From: Phycisphaeraceae bacterium
GTDB taxonomy: Bacteria; Planctomycetota; Phycisphaerae; Phycisphaerales; Phycisphaeraceae
Length of the DNA stretch: 64,000 nucleotides
Assembly (NCBI GenBank): GCA_028277745.1
Contig: JANQFR010000097.1
Coordinates: 1 to 64,000, forward strand
Reading direction: 5' to 3'
Under the pieces are notes generated by a model, which was not told the origin of the DNA, searched no databases, and was given only the letters and a program-made list of their open reading frames with translations. The position numbers and the translations under genes are program-made. This document shows, in pieces, positions 1-7,814 of this stretch (position 1 is the stretch's first letter; every line of letters begins with the position of its first letter).

Positions 1-1210
1 GCGTTGGGTTGGGCGGCGGCGTGGAGACCGGCCGGGTGAGCGCCCACGTCAAGGTCGCCAAGGCGCCGACCGTGATCAACAGAACGGCGACGCCCCCCAC
101 CAGGCCGGCGATCATGACGGGCCGAGCGGCCCACGCGGTCCAGCCGGGGGGCCCGGCGGCGGGCGTCATGGCCATGCCGTCGCGGGCGGCGACGAGCGAC
201 GGCCCGGAGGCGTCGTCGTCGGCCGATGGGTCGGCTTTGCCCAGCGCGGCGATCAGGCCGGTGAAGTCCGCCTGGGTTTCATCCCCCACGCTCTTGCGGC
301 CGAGCACCGCTTCGAGGTCGTCGAGCATGTCGCGGGCCGTGGCGTAACGTTGCGACGGCTTCTTGGCCATGGCCTTCTGGATGATCCGGGCGCAGGCCTC
401 GGGGACGTCCTGAGCGATCTGGCGCGGGTCGGGCACGGGCTTGGTGCAGTGGGCGTAGAGGATCTGCATCGTCGTGCCCTCGTCGAACGGCGCCGCCCCG
501 GTGAGCAGGGCGTAGTAGGTCGCGCCCAGGGCGTAAAGATCGGTCCGGCCGTCGACGGTTTCGTTCTGCGCCTGTTCCGGGCTCATGTACTTGGGGGTGC
601 CCAGGACCACATCTTTGTGGGACATGGTCATCTCGCCGGCGGCGTGGAGCTTGGCGAGGCCGAAGTCGGTGAGCTTCACCGTGCCGTCGTTGGCGCGGAG
701 GATGTTGGCGGGCTTGATGTCGCGGTGGATCAGGCCGGCGCCATGGGCGGCGACCAGCGCCCGGCAGGCGTCGGCGACGAAGCCGGTGGCCTCGGCGACG
801 CTTAGCCGCTTGCCGCTGCGGAGGATGTCCTCGCCGCTGACGCCGCGCACCAGCTCCATCGCGATGAAGTAAACCCCGCCCTTGCGGCCGACGTCGTAGA
901 CGGTCACCGCGTTGGGGTGGTTGAGCCGGGCGGCGAGCTGGGCCTCGCGGATGAACCGGGCGAGCGACTGTTTGTCGCCGGTGAGGACCTGGGGCAGGAT
1001 CTTCAGGGCGACGGCGCGGTGCAGGATCGTGTCGGCCGCCTCGTAGACCGCGCCCATCCCGCCGCGGCCGAGCAGGCGCTTAACCTGGTACTTGCCGATC
1101 CGTGTTCCTGAGGGGAGGTCCTGATCGAGCGAGATCGCGCCGCCGCTGCCCGACAGCGACATGATCGTGTTGTCTTCCTGCGGCTGAGCGTGGGGCTCAG
1201 TTGGCTCCAT
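1..1210 (-). CDS. Membrane-anchored Ser/Thr protein kinase (3' end cut by window edge)
   Basis: Eukaryotic-type (PknB-like) kinase read on the minus strand from an ATG at 1210, with GGAG about 8 bases upstream; the C-terminus lies beyond position 1. The visible 403 codons hold a short acidic leader, a complete kinase domain (about residues 40-300) with glycine loop LLGRGGMG, catalytic lysine K70 in VALKIL, HRDIKPAN with D164, DFG at 182-184 and GTPKYMSPEQ in the activation segment, then a linker and one hydrophobic segment near residues 372-395 that probably crosses the membrane. The missing part would be extracytoplasmic. The kinase has every catalytic residue and should be active. It is divergent from the FHA-SpoIIE phosphatase across a 151-base gap, so the two may be co-controlled and work on the same targets (inference). 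Its substrate is unknown. Confidence 0.93.
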   Translation of the reverse strand, partial: MEPTEPHAQPQEDNTIMSLSGSGGAISLDQDLPSGTRIGKYQVKRLLGRGGMGAVYEAADTILHRAVALKILPQVLTGDKQSLARFIREAQLAARLNHPNAVTVYDVGRKGGVYFIAMELVRGVSGEDILRSGKRLSVAEATGFVADACRALVAAHGAGLIHRDIKPANILRANDGTVKLTDFGLAKLHAAGEMTMSHKDVVLGTPKYMSPEQAQNETVDGRTDLYALGATYYALLTGAAPFDEGTTMQILYAHCTKPVPDPRQIAQDVPEACARIIQKAMAKKPSQRYATARDMLDDLEAVLGRKSVGDETQADFTGLIAALGKADPSADDDASGPSLVAARDGMAMTPAAGPPGWTAWAARPVMIAGLVGGVAVLLITVGALATLTWALTRPVSTPPPNPT

Positions 1211-1361
1211 CGTGCGGCTCCGGCGGCGGGAACGGCCCGATCACGGCGCTGACAGGGCCGACCCGTATCGCCTGAAAAGCGTAACGCCTCAAGCGGTTTT
1301 CTATTACAGGTACTATACCCCCACACGATCCGCGGTTCGGCCGCCGCTGCCTGGAACGCCC

Positions 1362-3020
1362 ATGACCGATCAAGCTGAATGGACCATCGAGATCCGAGAC
1401 GAGTTGGGGCTCGTGCGGCGGTTCGCGGCCGACAAGGACGAACTGGTGCTCGGCCGGTCGACCCAGGCGGACATCCAGCTGGAGCTGCCGACGGTTTCGC
1501 GCAAGCACGCCCGGCTGACGCGGACCGCCGGGAGTTGGAAGATCCGCGACCTGGGCAGCATGTCGGGCCTGCTGGTCAATGGCCAGAAGAGCACCGAGGC
1601 CGAGGTCGGTCCGGAGGACCTCATCGAGATCAGCCGGTTCCAGGTGCGCCTGAGTCAGGGCCGGGGTTCGTCCGTCAGTCCGGCGGCCGGGGCGACGTTG
1701 ATCAGCCGCGACGAACGCGAGCACGAGCGCCCGGACATCAGCGTGCTGACGCACGTGAGCCCGCCGAAGCTGGATATCTCGTTCATCTCGGCGCTCAATG
1801 ACTTCGGCCACGAGCTGGCGGAGATCGAGTCGGCGCCGGCGCGCCTGGAGCGGTTGTGCGACATCATGGGCGGCGAGATCATCCGGGCCAAGTGGGCGAT
1901 GGCCCTGCGCGTCGACGCCGAGGACCCGACCCACCCCATCGAGCAGTTGGCCGTGTTCCGCCAGCCGTCGCTGGACCGCGAGGACCTGCATCTCTCGCGG
2001 ACCACGATCCGGGCGATGCAGGAGTCCGGCTCGCCCGTGCTGGCCAACAATTTCAAGCAGGACAGCGGGGTGGTGGAGATGTCGATCGTGTCGCAGGCGC
2101 CCGCGGCGGCGGCGGTGGCGTGCCCGCTGACCGACGAGCAGCCGCCGATGGAACTGCTGTACGTCAGCCTCCCGCCGATGTTCGGCTCGACCGAGTGGCT
2201 GGCGCTGATCGCGCTGGCCGCGAAACAGTACCAGCAGGCCGAGGCGCTGTGGAAGGTCCGCGACGCGGCCGAGGCAAGGGCGGCGATCGAGCGGGACTTG
2301 GCCAACGCCCGCCAGATCCAGCGGTCGATCCTCCCCGCCCACGTCGAGCCGGACGGGATGGAGGTCGCCTGGCACTTCGAGCCGTGCGACGCGGTCGGCG
2401 GCGACCTGGTCGACGTCGTCGCCATGCCCGACGGTCGCTGGGCCCTCGTGATCGCCGACGTCACCGGGCACGGCCTGTCGGCGGCGTTGGCGACCCTGGC
2501 GGTCCACAGCATCGTGCAGACCGGCCTGCGCAGCGGCATGCCCCTGCCCCGCATGATGACCATGCTCAACAATCACCTCTGCGACTACCTGCCCGAGGAC
2601 CGCTTCGTCACGATGATCTGCGCCGCGGTCGACCTGAGCAGCGGCGAGATCGAGTGCATCAACGCGGGGCACCACGCCGCCCTGGTGTTCGACGCCGCCG
2701 GCGAGACCCGGTCGCTCCAGGAGGCCGAGCACCTGCCGCTGGGGCTCCAGCCGGACGAACTGACGTCCAGCCGCGACCGCCTGGAAATCAACGAATTGCT
2801 GTTCCTGTCGACCGACGGGCTGACCGAGCTGCCCGTCGACGGCGGCAAGCTCCTCGGCGCCGACGGGGTGAAAGACCTGGTGCTCCAGGCCGGCGGCGGA
2901 GACGACGCCGTCTCGATGCTGGCCGAGCATCTTGTGGACGAGTTGGAGCGCCTCCGCGGCGAGCACCCGCGCACCGACGACCAGACCTTTCTTATGGCGC
3001 GGCGCCGACCGGCTGATTGA
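1362..3020 (+). CDS. FHA domain-SpoIIE-type PP2C serine phosphatase
   Basis: 552-residue cytoplasmic signalling protein. N-terminal FHA domain (about 5-100), shown by LGRSTQADIQL, SRKHARL and the closing LLVNGQ strand, which in this family binds phosphothreonine peptides. A middle region (about 135-330) has the size and pattern of a GAF-like sensor. A coiled segment with ARQIQRSILP leads into the SpoIIE/RsbU phosphatase domain (about 340-550) with metal-binding GGDLVDVV and IADVTGHG. The ATG at 1362 puts the FHA domain at the start; an open frame runs upstream to 1212 but that part has no domain character. It lies divergent from a transmembrane Ser/Thr kinase, so a kinase/phosphothreonine-reader/phosphatase pairing is likely (inference). 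SpoIIE phosphatases often act on anti-sigma antagonists; no such partner is nearby. Confidence 0.92.
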   Translation: MTDQAEWTIEIRDELGLVRRFAADKDELVLGRSTQADIQLELPTVSRKHARLTRTAGSWKIRDLGSMSGLLVNGQKSTEAEVGPEDLIEISRFQVRLSQGRGSSVSPAAGATLISRDEREHERPDISVLTHVSPPKLDISFISALNDFGHELAEIESAPARLERLCDIMGGEIIRAKWAMALRVDAEDPTHPIEQLAVFRQPSLDREDLHLSRTTIRAMQESGSPVLANNFKQDSGVVEMSIVSQAPAAAAVACPLTDEQPPMELLYVSLPPMFGSTEWLALIALAAKQYQQAEALWKVRDAAEARAAIERDLANARQIQRSILPAHVEPDGMEVAWHFEPCDAVGGDLVDVVAMPDGRWALVIADVTGHGLSAALATLAVHSIVQTGLRSGMPLPRMMTMLNNHLCDYLPEDRFVTMICAAVDLSSGEIECINAGHHAALVFDAAGETRSLQEAEHLPLGLQPDELTSSRDRLEINELLFLSTDGLTELPVDGGKLLGADGVKDLVLQAGGGDDAVSMLAEHLVDELERLRGEHPRTDDQTFLMARRRPAD

Positions 3021-3031
3021 CTTGAGGCAAA

Positions 3032-3072
3032 AAGCCGGTCCTGAGGACGCCGCAGGCGGCCGAAGGTCCGGA
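3032..3072. repeat. Family A intergenic repeat, degenerate single arm
   Basis: Follows the stop of the FHA-phosphatase gene. It begins AAGCCGGTCCTGAGG and ends CCGAAGGTCCGGAT, as do the left arms of the complete family A hairpins at 14493, 16779 and 41629, but the second arm is missing. It is probably a decayed copy at a gene 3' end. Confidence 0.6.
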
Positions 3073-3107
3073 TCTGGATAGATCTGCGTCCCTCGCATCC
3101 ACGCGAC

Positions 3108-3131
3108 AGCCCGGCCCCGCGGGCCGACGCT
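3108..3131. repeat. Family C short palindromic repeat, copy 1
   Basis: Hairpin-forming sequence AGC-CCGGCCC-CGCGGGCCG-A-CGCT followed by GAACGAT. A near-identical copy lies at 49189-49212, also intergenic and followed by AAACGAT. Resembles REP-type elements in size and symmetry; no function can be read from it. Confidence 0.55.
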
Positions 3132-3156
3132 GAACGATCATATTCAAGAAAAACGC

Positions 3157-3185
3157 TTGAATAGTTAGTTGGCTAATTATATGCT
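3157..3185 (+). promoter_or_regulatory. Probable promoter of the MarR-family gene
   Basis: TTGAAT at 3157-3162 and TATGCT at 3180-3185 are separated by 17 bases. The MarR operator core (3165-3176) sits exactly in the spacer, the classic place for repression. A perfect inverted repeat ATTCAAG/CTTGAAT (3142-3148 and 3156-3162) overlaps the -35. A start about 7 bases past the -10 would fall on or near the ATG at 3192, and no Shine-Dalgarno sequence is visible there, so the mRNA may be leaderless (inference). Confidence 0.5.
3165..3176. promoter_or_regulatory. MarR-type operator, site 1
   Basis: Core TTAG-TTGG-CTAA inside a wider ATAGTTAG...CTAAT frame. The same frame with a different centre recurs at 3728-3739 in front of the next gene. 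Two matching palindromes flanking a MarR gene are the usual sign of autoregulation plus control of the neighbour. Confidence 0.65.
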
Positions 3186-3191
3186 TGCATC

Positions 3192-3689
3192 ATGGCCTTC
3201 CTGCTCCGCGACATCCCCGGCTCTGCGATCTTCAATCAGTTCGCCAAACGCTACCCGGGGCTCGACCCGCTCGCCACGGAAGCGTTCCTGCGTTTGATGC
3301 GGGTCGGCAGCGACTATCTCGATTTCCTCGATCGCCTGCTTCGGGAACACGGGCTGCTCCACGGCCGATGGATCACCCTGATCCTCCTGATGCGCGAGCC
3401 GGACCGGGCCGCGCGGCCATCGGTGCTTGCCCAGAAGCAGGGGGTCAGCCGGCCGACCATGACCGGTTTGTTGGAAGGCCTGACCCGGGACGGGCTGGTC
3501 GAGTGCCTCGATGATCCCTCCGATGGGCGAACGTCTCAGGCGAGGCTGACCCCCAAAGGGGTTGCCAAGCTCGACAAAATCATGCCGGGATACTACGCGG
3601 CGGTCTCCGAACTGTTGGAGGACTACAGCCCGCGTGAGTTGGAGCAACTGCTCAAACTTTTGCGTAAGGCGCCCGAACCGGCGTGGTGA
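3192..3689 (+). CDS. MarR-family transcriptional regulator
   Basis: 165-residue winged-helix repressor. Helical dimer segment at the N-terminus (about 10-50), then a wing-helix DNA-binding core (about 55-125) with the recognition-helix stretch VSRPTMTGLLEGL, and the wing LDDPSDGRTSQARLT typical of MarR proteins (D-x-R-D/S-x-R class). C-terminal helix LEQLLKLLRK closes the dimer. Ligand unknown; no redox cysteine is present, so a small-molecule effector is more likely than direct thiol oxidation. It lies 95 bases upstream of a co-directional AhpD/CMD-family gene and both have the same palindrome in front, so this regulator probably controls itself and that gene. The start at ATG 3192 lacks a Shine-Dalgarno sequence. 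Confidence 0.9.
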   Translation: MAFLLRDIPGSAIFNQFAKRYPGLDPLATEAFLRLMRVGSDYLDFLDRLLREHGLLHGRWITLILLMREPDRAARPSVLAQKQGVSRPTMTGLLEGLTRDGLVECLDDPSDGRTSQARLTPKGVAKLDKIMPGYYAAVSELLEDYSPRELEQLLKLLRKAPEPAW

Positions 3690-3727
3690 GCCCAGTGGCC
3701 GCGTAATCCCATGCCCCGCCCACATAG

Positions 3728-3739
3728 TTAGCCTGCTAA
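3728..3739. promoter_or_regulatory. MarR-type operator, site 2
   Basis: TTAGC-CT-GCTAA, a perfect inverted repeat in the 95-base gap between the MarR gene and the CMD-family gene. With its flanks (ATAGTTAG before, CTAAT after) it matches site 1 at every outer position, so it is probably bound by the same regulator. Confidence 0.65.
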
Positions 3740-3784
3740 TCACATAGGCCGCCCGTGAGGCGCATGACTGAAAGGACAAACACC

Positions 3785-4354
3785 ATGTCGAAACCATCGC
3801 AACCCCCCCAGGACATCCCCCCGCGACGGGCGTTTTTCATGAAAGGAGCCGCTTTGACAGGGATCTCCATGGCCGGCCTGGCCGGCCTGTCCGCCCGGGG
3901 CGACGCGCCCGGGGCTTCCTCACCGCCGACCCAAACCACGCAAGGAGCCGCGCCCATCATGCCCCCCGCCTCTTCCTCCACCCGCCGCGAACGCGGCCTC
4001 GCCGCGTTGAACCGCCTGACCGGAGCGACCGGCGAGGCGGTTCTCGAAAGCCTTCAGGAGATCGCCCCCGACATAGGTGACTGGATCATCGATTTCGCCT
4101 ATGGCGACGTCTTCGCCCGTCCCGGGCTGGACCTGCGATCACGGCAGTTCGCCACGATTGCCGCCCTCACCGCCATGGGCACGGCCGCGCCGCAACTCAA
4201 GGTGCACATCCACGGCGGGCTCAATGTCGGCTGCCAGCCGCAGGAAATCATCGAGGTGATGCTGCAGATGGCGGTTTACGCGGGGTTCCCCGCGGCGATC
4301 AATGGCATTATGGTCGCCAAAGAGGTGTTCGAGGAGAGGGACCTCACGCCTTGA
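3785..4354 (+). CDS. Carboxymuconolactone decarboxylase-family protein with Tat-like signal
   Basis: 189 residues. The N-terminus carries RRAFFMKG followed by a hydrophobic stretch (GAALTGISMAGLAGL), a twin-arginine-type signal, then a Pro/Ser/Thr-rich linker to about residue 65. The rest is a CMD fold with LRSRQFATIAALTAMG, HIHGGLNVG and EVMLQMAVYAGFPAAINGI, all landmarks of the 4-carboxymuconolactone decarboxylase/AhpD family. The family's CxxC thioredoxin-like motif is absent, so alkylhydroperoxidase activity is unlikely; a decarboxylase-like role or an unknown periplasmic reaction is more plausible. The ATG at 3785 is chosen for its AAGGA about 9 bases upstream; a GTG at 3755 is also in frame. 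Controlled by the upstream MarR gene by operator context. Tat export of a CMD protein is unusual. Confidence 0.85.
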   Translation: MSKPSQPPQDIPPRRAFFMKGAALTGISMAGLAGLSARGDAPGASSPPTQTTQGAAPIMPPASSSTRRERGLAALNRLTGATGEAVLESLQEIAPDIGDWIIDFAYGDVFARPGLDLRSRQFATIAALTAMGTAAPQLKVHIHGGLNVGCQPQEIIEVMLQMAVYAGFPAAINGIMVAKEVFEERDLTP

Positions 4355-4438
4355 GCCAGATGGTTCGTTAAATGAGCGGCTTCCGCAGGCCCTTGCGTAA
4401 TTTGTCGGACCTTGCGGCCCGAGGCCGATAAGAGAGGC

Positions 4439-5605
4439 ATGTTGCGGTCCGCGCATATCCTGCAGTTGTGTGTGCTGGCGCTGCTGGGCATCGGGGTGCT
4501 GATGGTGCGTTCGGCGGGCATGCGGGTGGGCGTGGAAGGCGGCGGGAGCGGGATCGCCGGCATCCTGGGGAGTCGGACCACGATCTACGCGCTGCTCGCG
4601 GCGGCGGCGTGCCTGGCGATGTCGCGGCTGGACCTGCGGGGGGTGTACGCGACGCGGGGGTGGCGCAACCCGTTGCCGTGGGCGATGGCCGTGGCGGTGG
4701 GGCTGTGCGCGCTGACGCTGGTGCCGGGGGTCGGCCGGAGCGTGAACGGGGCGAGCCGATGGCTCCAGGTCGGGCCGGTGAGCTTCCAGCCCAGCGAGTT
4801 GGTGAAGTGGATGATGGTGATCACGCTGGCATGGTGGTGCGCCCGGCGGCGGGGCGTGATGGGGCGGTTCGGGTGGGGGCTGATGCCGGCGATCGTCGTG
4901 CTGGGGGTGGGCTGCGGGGTGGTGGTGGTCGAGGACCTGGGCACCGCGGTGCTGATCGCGGCGGTGGGGGCCTGCGTGCTCCTGGCGGGCGGGGCGAGAT
5001 GGTGGCAGTTGGGCGGGCTCGGGTTCGCGGCCGCCGCGGGCTTCGCGGCCCTGATCTACCGCAGCCCGTACCGTTGGCAGCGGCTCACCGCGTTCATGGA
5101 CCCCTGGGCCGACCCGGCGGGCAGCGGGTATCACCCGATCCAGTCGATGGTGGCGATCGCCCAGGGCGGCCTGGCCGGGCGCGGGCTGGGCAACGGCCTT
5201 CAGAAATTCGGGTATCTTCCCGAGGACACGACCGACTTCATTTTCGCCATCATCTGTGAGGAGTTGGGCGTCGCGGGGGCGGCGGCGGTGGTGATGCTGT
5301 ACCTGGTGCTGCTGTGGGTGGGGCTGGGCGTGGTCAAGCGCAGCCGCGACGGTTTCAGCCGGCTGGTGGGGCTGGGTGTGCTGCTGACGCTGGGGCTGCA
5401 GGCGGCGATCAACCTCGCGGTGGTCGCGGTGGTCGTGCCGACCAAGGGGATCGCGCTGCCGCTGGTGTCGTCGGGGGGCACGGGCTGGGTAATGACGGCC
5501 GCGGCGCTGGGGCTGGTCGCGGCGATCGACAACGCCAACGCGTTGGAAGAGCAGGGCGTCTCATTGATGGATGCGAACGCCGCGCTGCCGGTGGGGTCGG
5601 GTTGA
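4439..5605 (+). CDS. ftsW: SEDS-family peptidoglycan glycosyltransferase FtsW
   Basis: 388-residue polytopic membrane protein of the FtsW/RodA/SpoVE family, which polymerises lipid II at the septum. Family landmarks: NGASRWLQVGPVSFQPSELVK, DLGTAVLI, GLGNGLQKFGYLPEDTTDFIFAIICEELG and KGIALPLVSSGGTG. About ten hydrophobic helices can be seen. It is called FtsW and not RodA because murG follows immediately (16-base gap), as in dcw clusters, while a second SEDS gene here (31177) is paired with a PBP2 gene. ATG at 4439 follows AGAGAGGC; an earlier in-frame GTG at 4412 would add nine polar residues. No ftsQ, ftsZ or mur ligases flank it, so the dcw cluster is fragmented. Confidence 0.93.
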   Translation: MLRSAHILQLCVLALLGIGVLMVRSAGMRVGVEGGGSGIAGILGSRTTIYALLAAAACLAMSRLDLRGVYATRGWRNPLPWAMAVAVGLCALTLVPGVGRSVNGASRWLQVGPVSFQPSELVKWMMVITLAWWCARRRGVMGRFGWGLMPAIVVLGVGCGVVVVEDLGTAVLIAAVGACVLLAGGARWWQLGGLGFAAAAGFAALIYRSPYRWQRLTAFMDPWADPAGSGYHPIQSMVAIAQGGLAGRGLGNGLQKFGYLPEDTTDFIFAIICEELGVAGAAAVVMLYLVLLWVGLGVVKRSRDGFSRLVGLGVLLTLGLQAAINLAVVAVVVPTKGIALPLVSSGGTGWVMTAAALGLVAAIDNANALEEQGVSLMDANAALPVGSG

Positions 5606-5621
5606 GCGGAGGGGCGAGCAC

Positions 5622-6728
5622 ATGAGCACGGTCCTGTTCGCGGGTGGGGGGTCGGGGGGGCACATTTTCCCCAACGCGGCGGTGGTTGAGCGGCTCCGCG
5701 AGCAGGGGGCGGCGGTCCGGCCCCACTTCGTGGTGTCGCAACGCGACATCGATCGGCGGATCATGGACAAGCTGGGCGAAGACTTCACCGCGCTGCCCGC
5801 GGCGCCGTTGGTGATGAGTCCGAAGGGGCTGTGGCGGTTTTATCAGGGGATGAAGGCGAGCGAGGCGGTCATCCGCCGGCTGGTGAAGCAGACGGGGGCG
5901 CGGGCGTGCGTGAGCACGGGCGGCTTTGTGTCGGGGCCGACGATGCGGGCCTGCGCGCGCCTGGGGTTGGCGGCGGCGCTGGTCAACCTGGACGCGGTGC
6001 CGGGCAAGGCCAACCGGATGGGCGTGCGGTGGGCCCGCGAGGTGTTCACGGTCTATCCGCAGGCCAACCTGCCGCGGGCCCGGACGATCGGCCTGCCGCT
6101 GCGCCACTCGGTGTTGGGGACGATCAAACCGAGCAAGGCCCGGTGGGACCTGGGGCTGCGGCCGGACCTGGAGACGATCGTGGTGACGGCCGGGTCGCAG
6201 GGCGCAGCGTCGATCAACCAGATGATGATGGAACTGGTGTCGCGGACCCGGATGCGGCGTGAGCTGGCCGAGTGGCAGGTGATTCACCTCAGCGGGGCCG
6301 GACAGCGCGACGAGGTCGCCGCGGCGTACGAGGCGGCCGGGGTGCGGGCGCGGGTCGAGGCGTTCTGCAACCAGATGGGGCTGGTCTGGAGCGCCGCGAC
6401 CCTGGCGATCACCCGCGCTGGGGCCGGGAGCGTGGCCGAGGTGTGGGCCAACCGGGTCCCGGCGATCTTTCTGCCCTATCCCTATCACAAGGATGAGCAC
6501 CAGAAATTCAACTGCGAGGCCCTGGTCAACGGCGGGGCGGCGATGCTGGTCAAGGATCAGGTCGACCCGATCGCCAACGTGGCGCAGCTCTCGGGCCCGC
6601 TGGTGGAACTGCTCAGCAACGACAACCGTCGGGAGGGGATGCGGCAGGTCATGGCCCGCACCGCGCCGCCCGACGGCGCAGCCGCGATCGCCGGTTGGCT
6701 CGCCACCACGCTGAGGCTGACAGGTTAG
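5622..6728 (+). CDS. murG: UDP-GlcNAc:lipid I N-acetylglucosaminyltransferase MurG
   Basis: 368-residue GT28 enzyme that adds GlcNAc to lipid I to make lipid II on the inner face of the membrane. N-terminal glycine loop FAGGGSGGHIFPN (residues 5-17) corresponds to the family's GGTGGH loop. STGGFVSGP and the C-terminal ITRAGAGSVAEVWANRVPAIFLPYPYHKDEHQ (nucleotide-sugar site; here named only by its key residues RAG-S-E and P-P) are present, along with TAGSQGAASIN in the second Rossmann domain. It follows ftsW by 16 bases and shares its transcript. The start at ATG 5622 places the glycine loop at the usual distance; the frame is open upstream into ftsW. Confidence 0.93.
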   Translation: MSTVLFAGGGSGGHIFPNAAVVERLREQGAAVRPHFVVSQRDIDRRIMDKLGEDFTALPAAPLVMSPKGLWRFYQGMKASEAVIRRLVKQTGARACVSTGGFVSGPTMRACARLGLAAALVNLDAVPGKANRMGVRWAREVFTVYPQANLPRARTIGLPLRHSVLGTIKPSKARWDLGLRPDLETIVVTAGSQGAASINQMMMELVSRTRMRRELAEWQVIHLSGAGQRDEVAAAYEAAGVRARVEAFCNQMGLVWSAATLAITRAGAGSVAEVWANRVPAIFLPYPYHKDEHQKFNCEALVNGGAAMLVKDQVDPIANVAQLSGPLVELLSNDNRREGMRQVMARTAPPDGAAAIAGWLATTLRLTG

Positions 6729-6740
6729 CCGGGGCAGGCA

Positions 6741-6772
6741 ATGGCGGATGTGAGATGGCCGATGGCGGATGG
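6741..6772. repeat. Family D ATGGCNGATGG short repeats, copy 1
   Basis: ATGGCGGATG-TGAG-ATGGCCG-ATGGCGGATGG: reiterated 10-11 base units just after murG. The reverse-complement version (CCATCTGCCAT, CCATCCGCCAT) occurs at 49239-49271. Both are intergenic. Confidence 0.5.
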
Positions 6773-6878
6773 GGTGTTTTGCGGGGGTCCACAGAGCCGG
6801 GCTGGGGTTCAAGCCGCTAAACGATCGGGGGTGGTATAATGCGGGGCTGGTACCTGCGTTGGTTCCTTGAGGATATAT

Positions 6879-7781
6879 ATGGCTGGTTCTACGACAGACG
6901 CCAAGGCGTTTGACCTTGCGGCGATGACGGCGCCCGTGAAGGCGGTTGAAGGCTTTGTCGCCGATTTTCTGGAAGCCCGTCCGATGCCCGCGAATCTCCG
7001 CGAGGCGGTGGAGTACGCGTTGCTGGGCGGCGGCAAGCGGCTGAGGCCGATCCTGGTCGTGCGGTCGTGCGAGGCCGTGGGCGGGGCGGCCGAGCAGGCC
7101 CTGGCGCCGGCGGCGGCGATCGAGATGATCCACGCTTTCTCGCTGGTTCACGACGACCTGCCCGCGATGGACGACGATGACCTGCGGCGCGGCCGGCCGA
7201 CACTGCACAAGCACACGTCCGAGGCGATGGCGATCCTGGCGGGCGACGCGCTGGTGAGCCTCGCCTTTGAGCTGGTCGCCACCCGCGTCAAGGACGCGAA
7301 CCTGATCGCCGCGATCTGCCGGGAGCTGTCGATCGGGACCAACGACATGATCGCCGGCCAGGTCTGCGACACCCTGCCCGACTGGGACGAGAGCCTCGAG
7401 CCGATCGAGCGGCTGGAGATCGTCCACAAGCACAAGACCGCGGCCCTGCTGCGGGCGTCGTGCCGGATGGGCGGGATCTGCGGCGGCGCCGACGCCAAGC
7501 AACTCAACGCCCTCACCCGCTACGCCGAGGCGATCGGGCTGATGTTCCAGGTCGTCGACGATGTGCTCGACGTCACCCAGTCCACCGAGCACCTGGGCAA
7601 GACCGCGGGCAAGGACGAGGCCCAGGACAAGCTGACGTACCCCGCGATTCTCGGGCTGGACGCCAGCCGGGAAGAGGTGGAGCGGCTTCGGATCGCCGCC
7701 ATGAAGGCGATCGAGCCGCTCGGCCCGGCCGCCGAGCCCCTCCGCGAGCTGTGCCAGTTCATGGCGGTGCGGGATAAATAA
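6879..7781 (+). CDS. ispA: Polyprenyl (farnesyl/geranylgeranyl) diphosphate synthase
   Basis: 300-residue trans-isoprenyl diphosphate synthase that condenses isopentenyl diphosphate with allylic diphosphates in the cytoplasm. Signatures: GGGKRLRP (substrate binding), first aspartate-rich motif DDLPAMDDDD (about 91-100) with RRGRPT after it, GQVCD, and the second aspartate motif DDVLD. The residues before DDLPAMDD (HAFSLVH) fit a short-chain (C15/C20) synthase of the IspA type, but product length cannot be fixed by eye. ATG 6879 has GAGGA 6-10 bases upstream; an earlier TTG at 6867 is weaker. dxs follows 289 bases downstream, a familiar isoprenoid pairing. A TATAAT lies at 6835-6840 without a well-placed -35. 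Confidence 0.9.
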   Translation: MAGSTTDAKAFDLAAMTAPVKAVEGFVADFLEARPMPANLREAVEYALLGGGKRLRPILVVRSCEAVGGAAEQALAPAAAIEMIHAFSLVHDDLPAMDDDDLRRGRPTLHKHTSEAMAILAGDALVSLAFELVATRVKDANLIAAICRELSIGTNDMIAGQVCDTLPDWDESLEPIERLEIVHKHKTAALLRASCRMGGICGGADAKQLNALTRYAEAIGLMFQVVDDVLDVTQSTEHLGKTAGKDEAQDKLTYPAILGLDASREEVERLRIAAMKAIEPLGPAAEPLRELCQFMAVRDK

Positions 7782-7785
7782 AGCC

Positions 7786-7814
7786 TTGACAACGCGCTAG
7801 AACCGACGTTTTAT
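7786..7814 (+). promoter_or_regulatory. Probable sigma-70-type promoter of dxs
   Basis: Consensus TTGACA at 7786-7791, then 17 bases, then TTTTAT at 7809-7814, beginning five bases after the ispA stop. It gives a leader of about 250 bases before the dxs ATG. The leader holds no recognised riboswitch or gene. dxs is therefore likely to be transcribed on its own as well as from ispA. Confidence 0.5.

Noticed and set aside
6808-6840. Promoter for ispA at TATAAT 6835
   Set aside because: The only -35-like hexamer (TTCAAG) is 21 bases away, too far. Mentioned in the gene entry but not called.
5409-7592. Long minus-strand open frame over ftsW, murG and ispA
   Set aside because: Shadow frame. It is Arg/His/Pro-rich without domains, while the plus strand shows complete conserved proteins.
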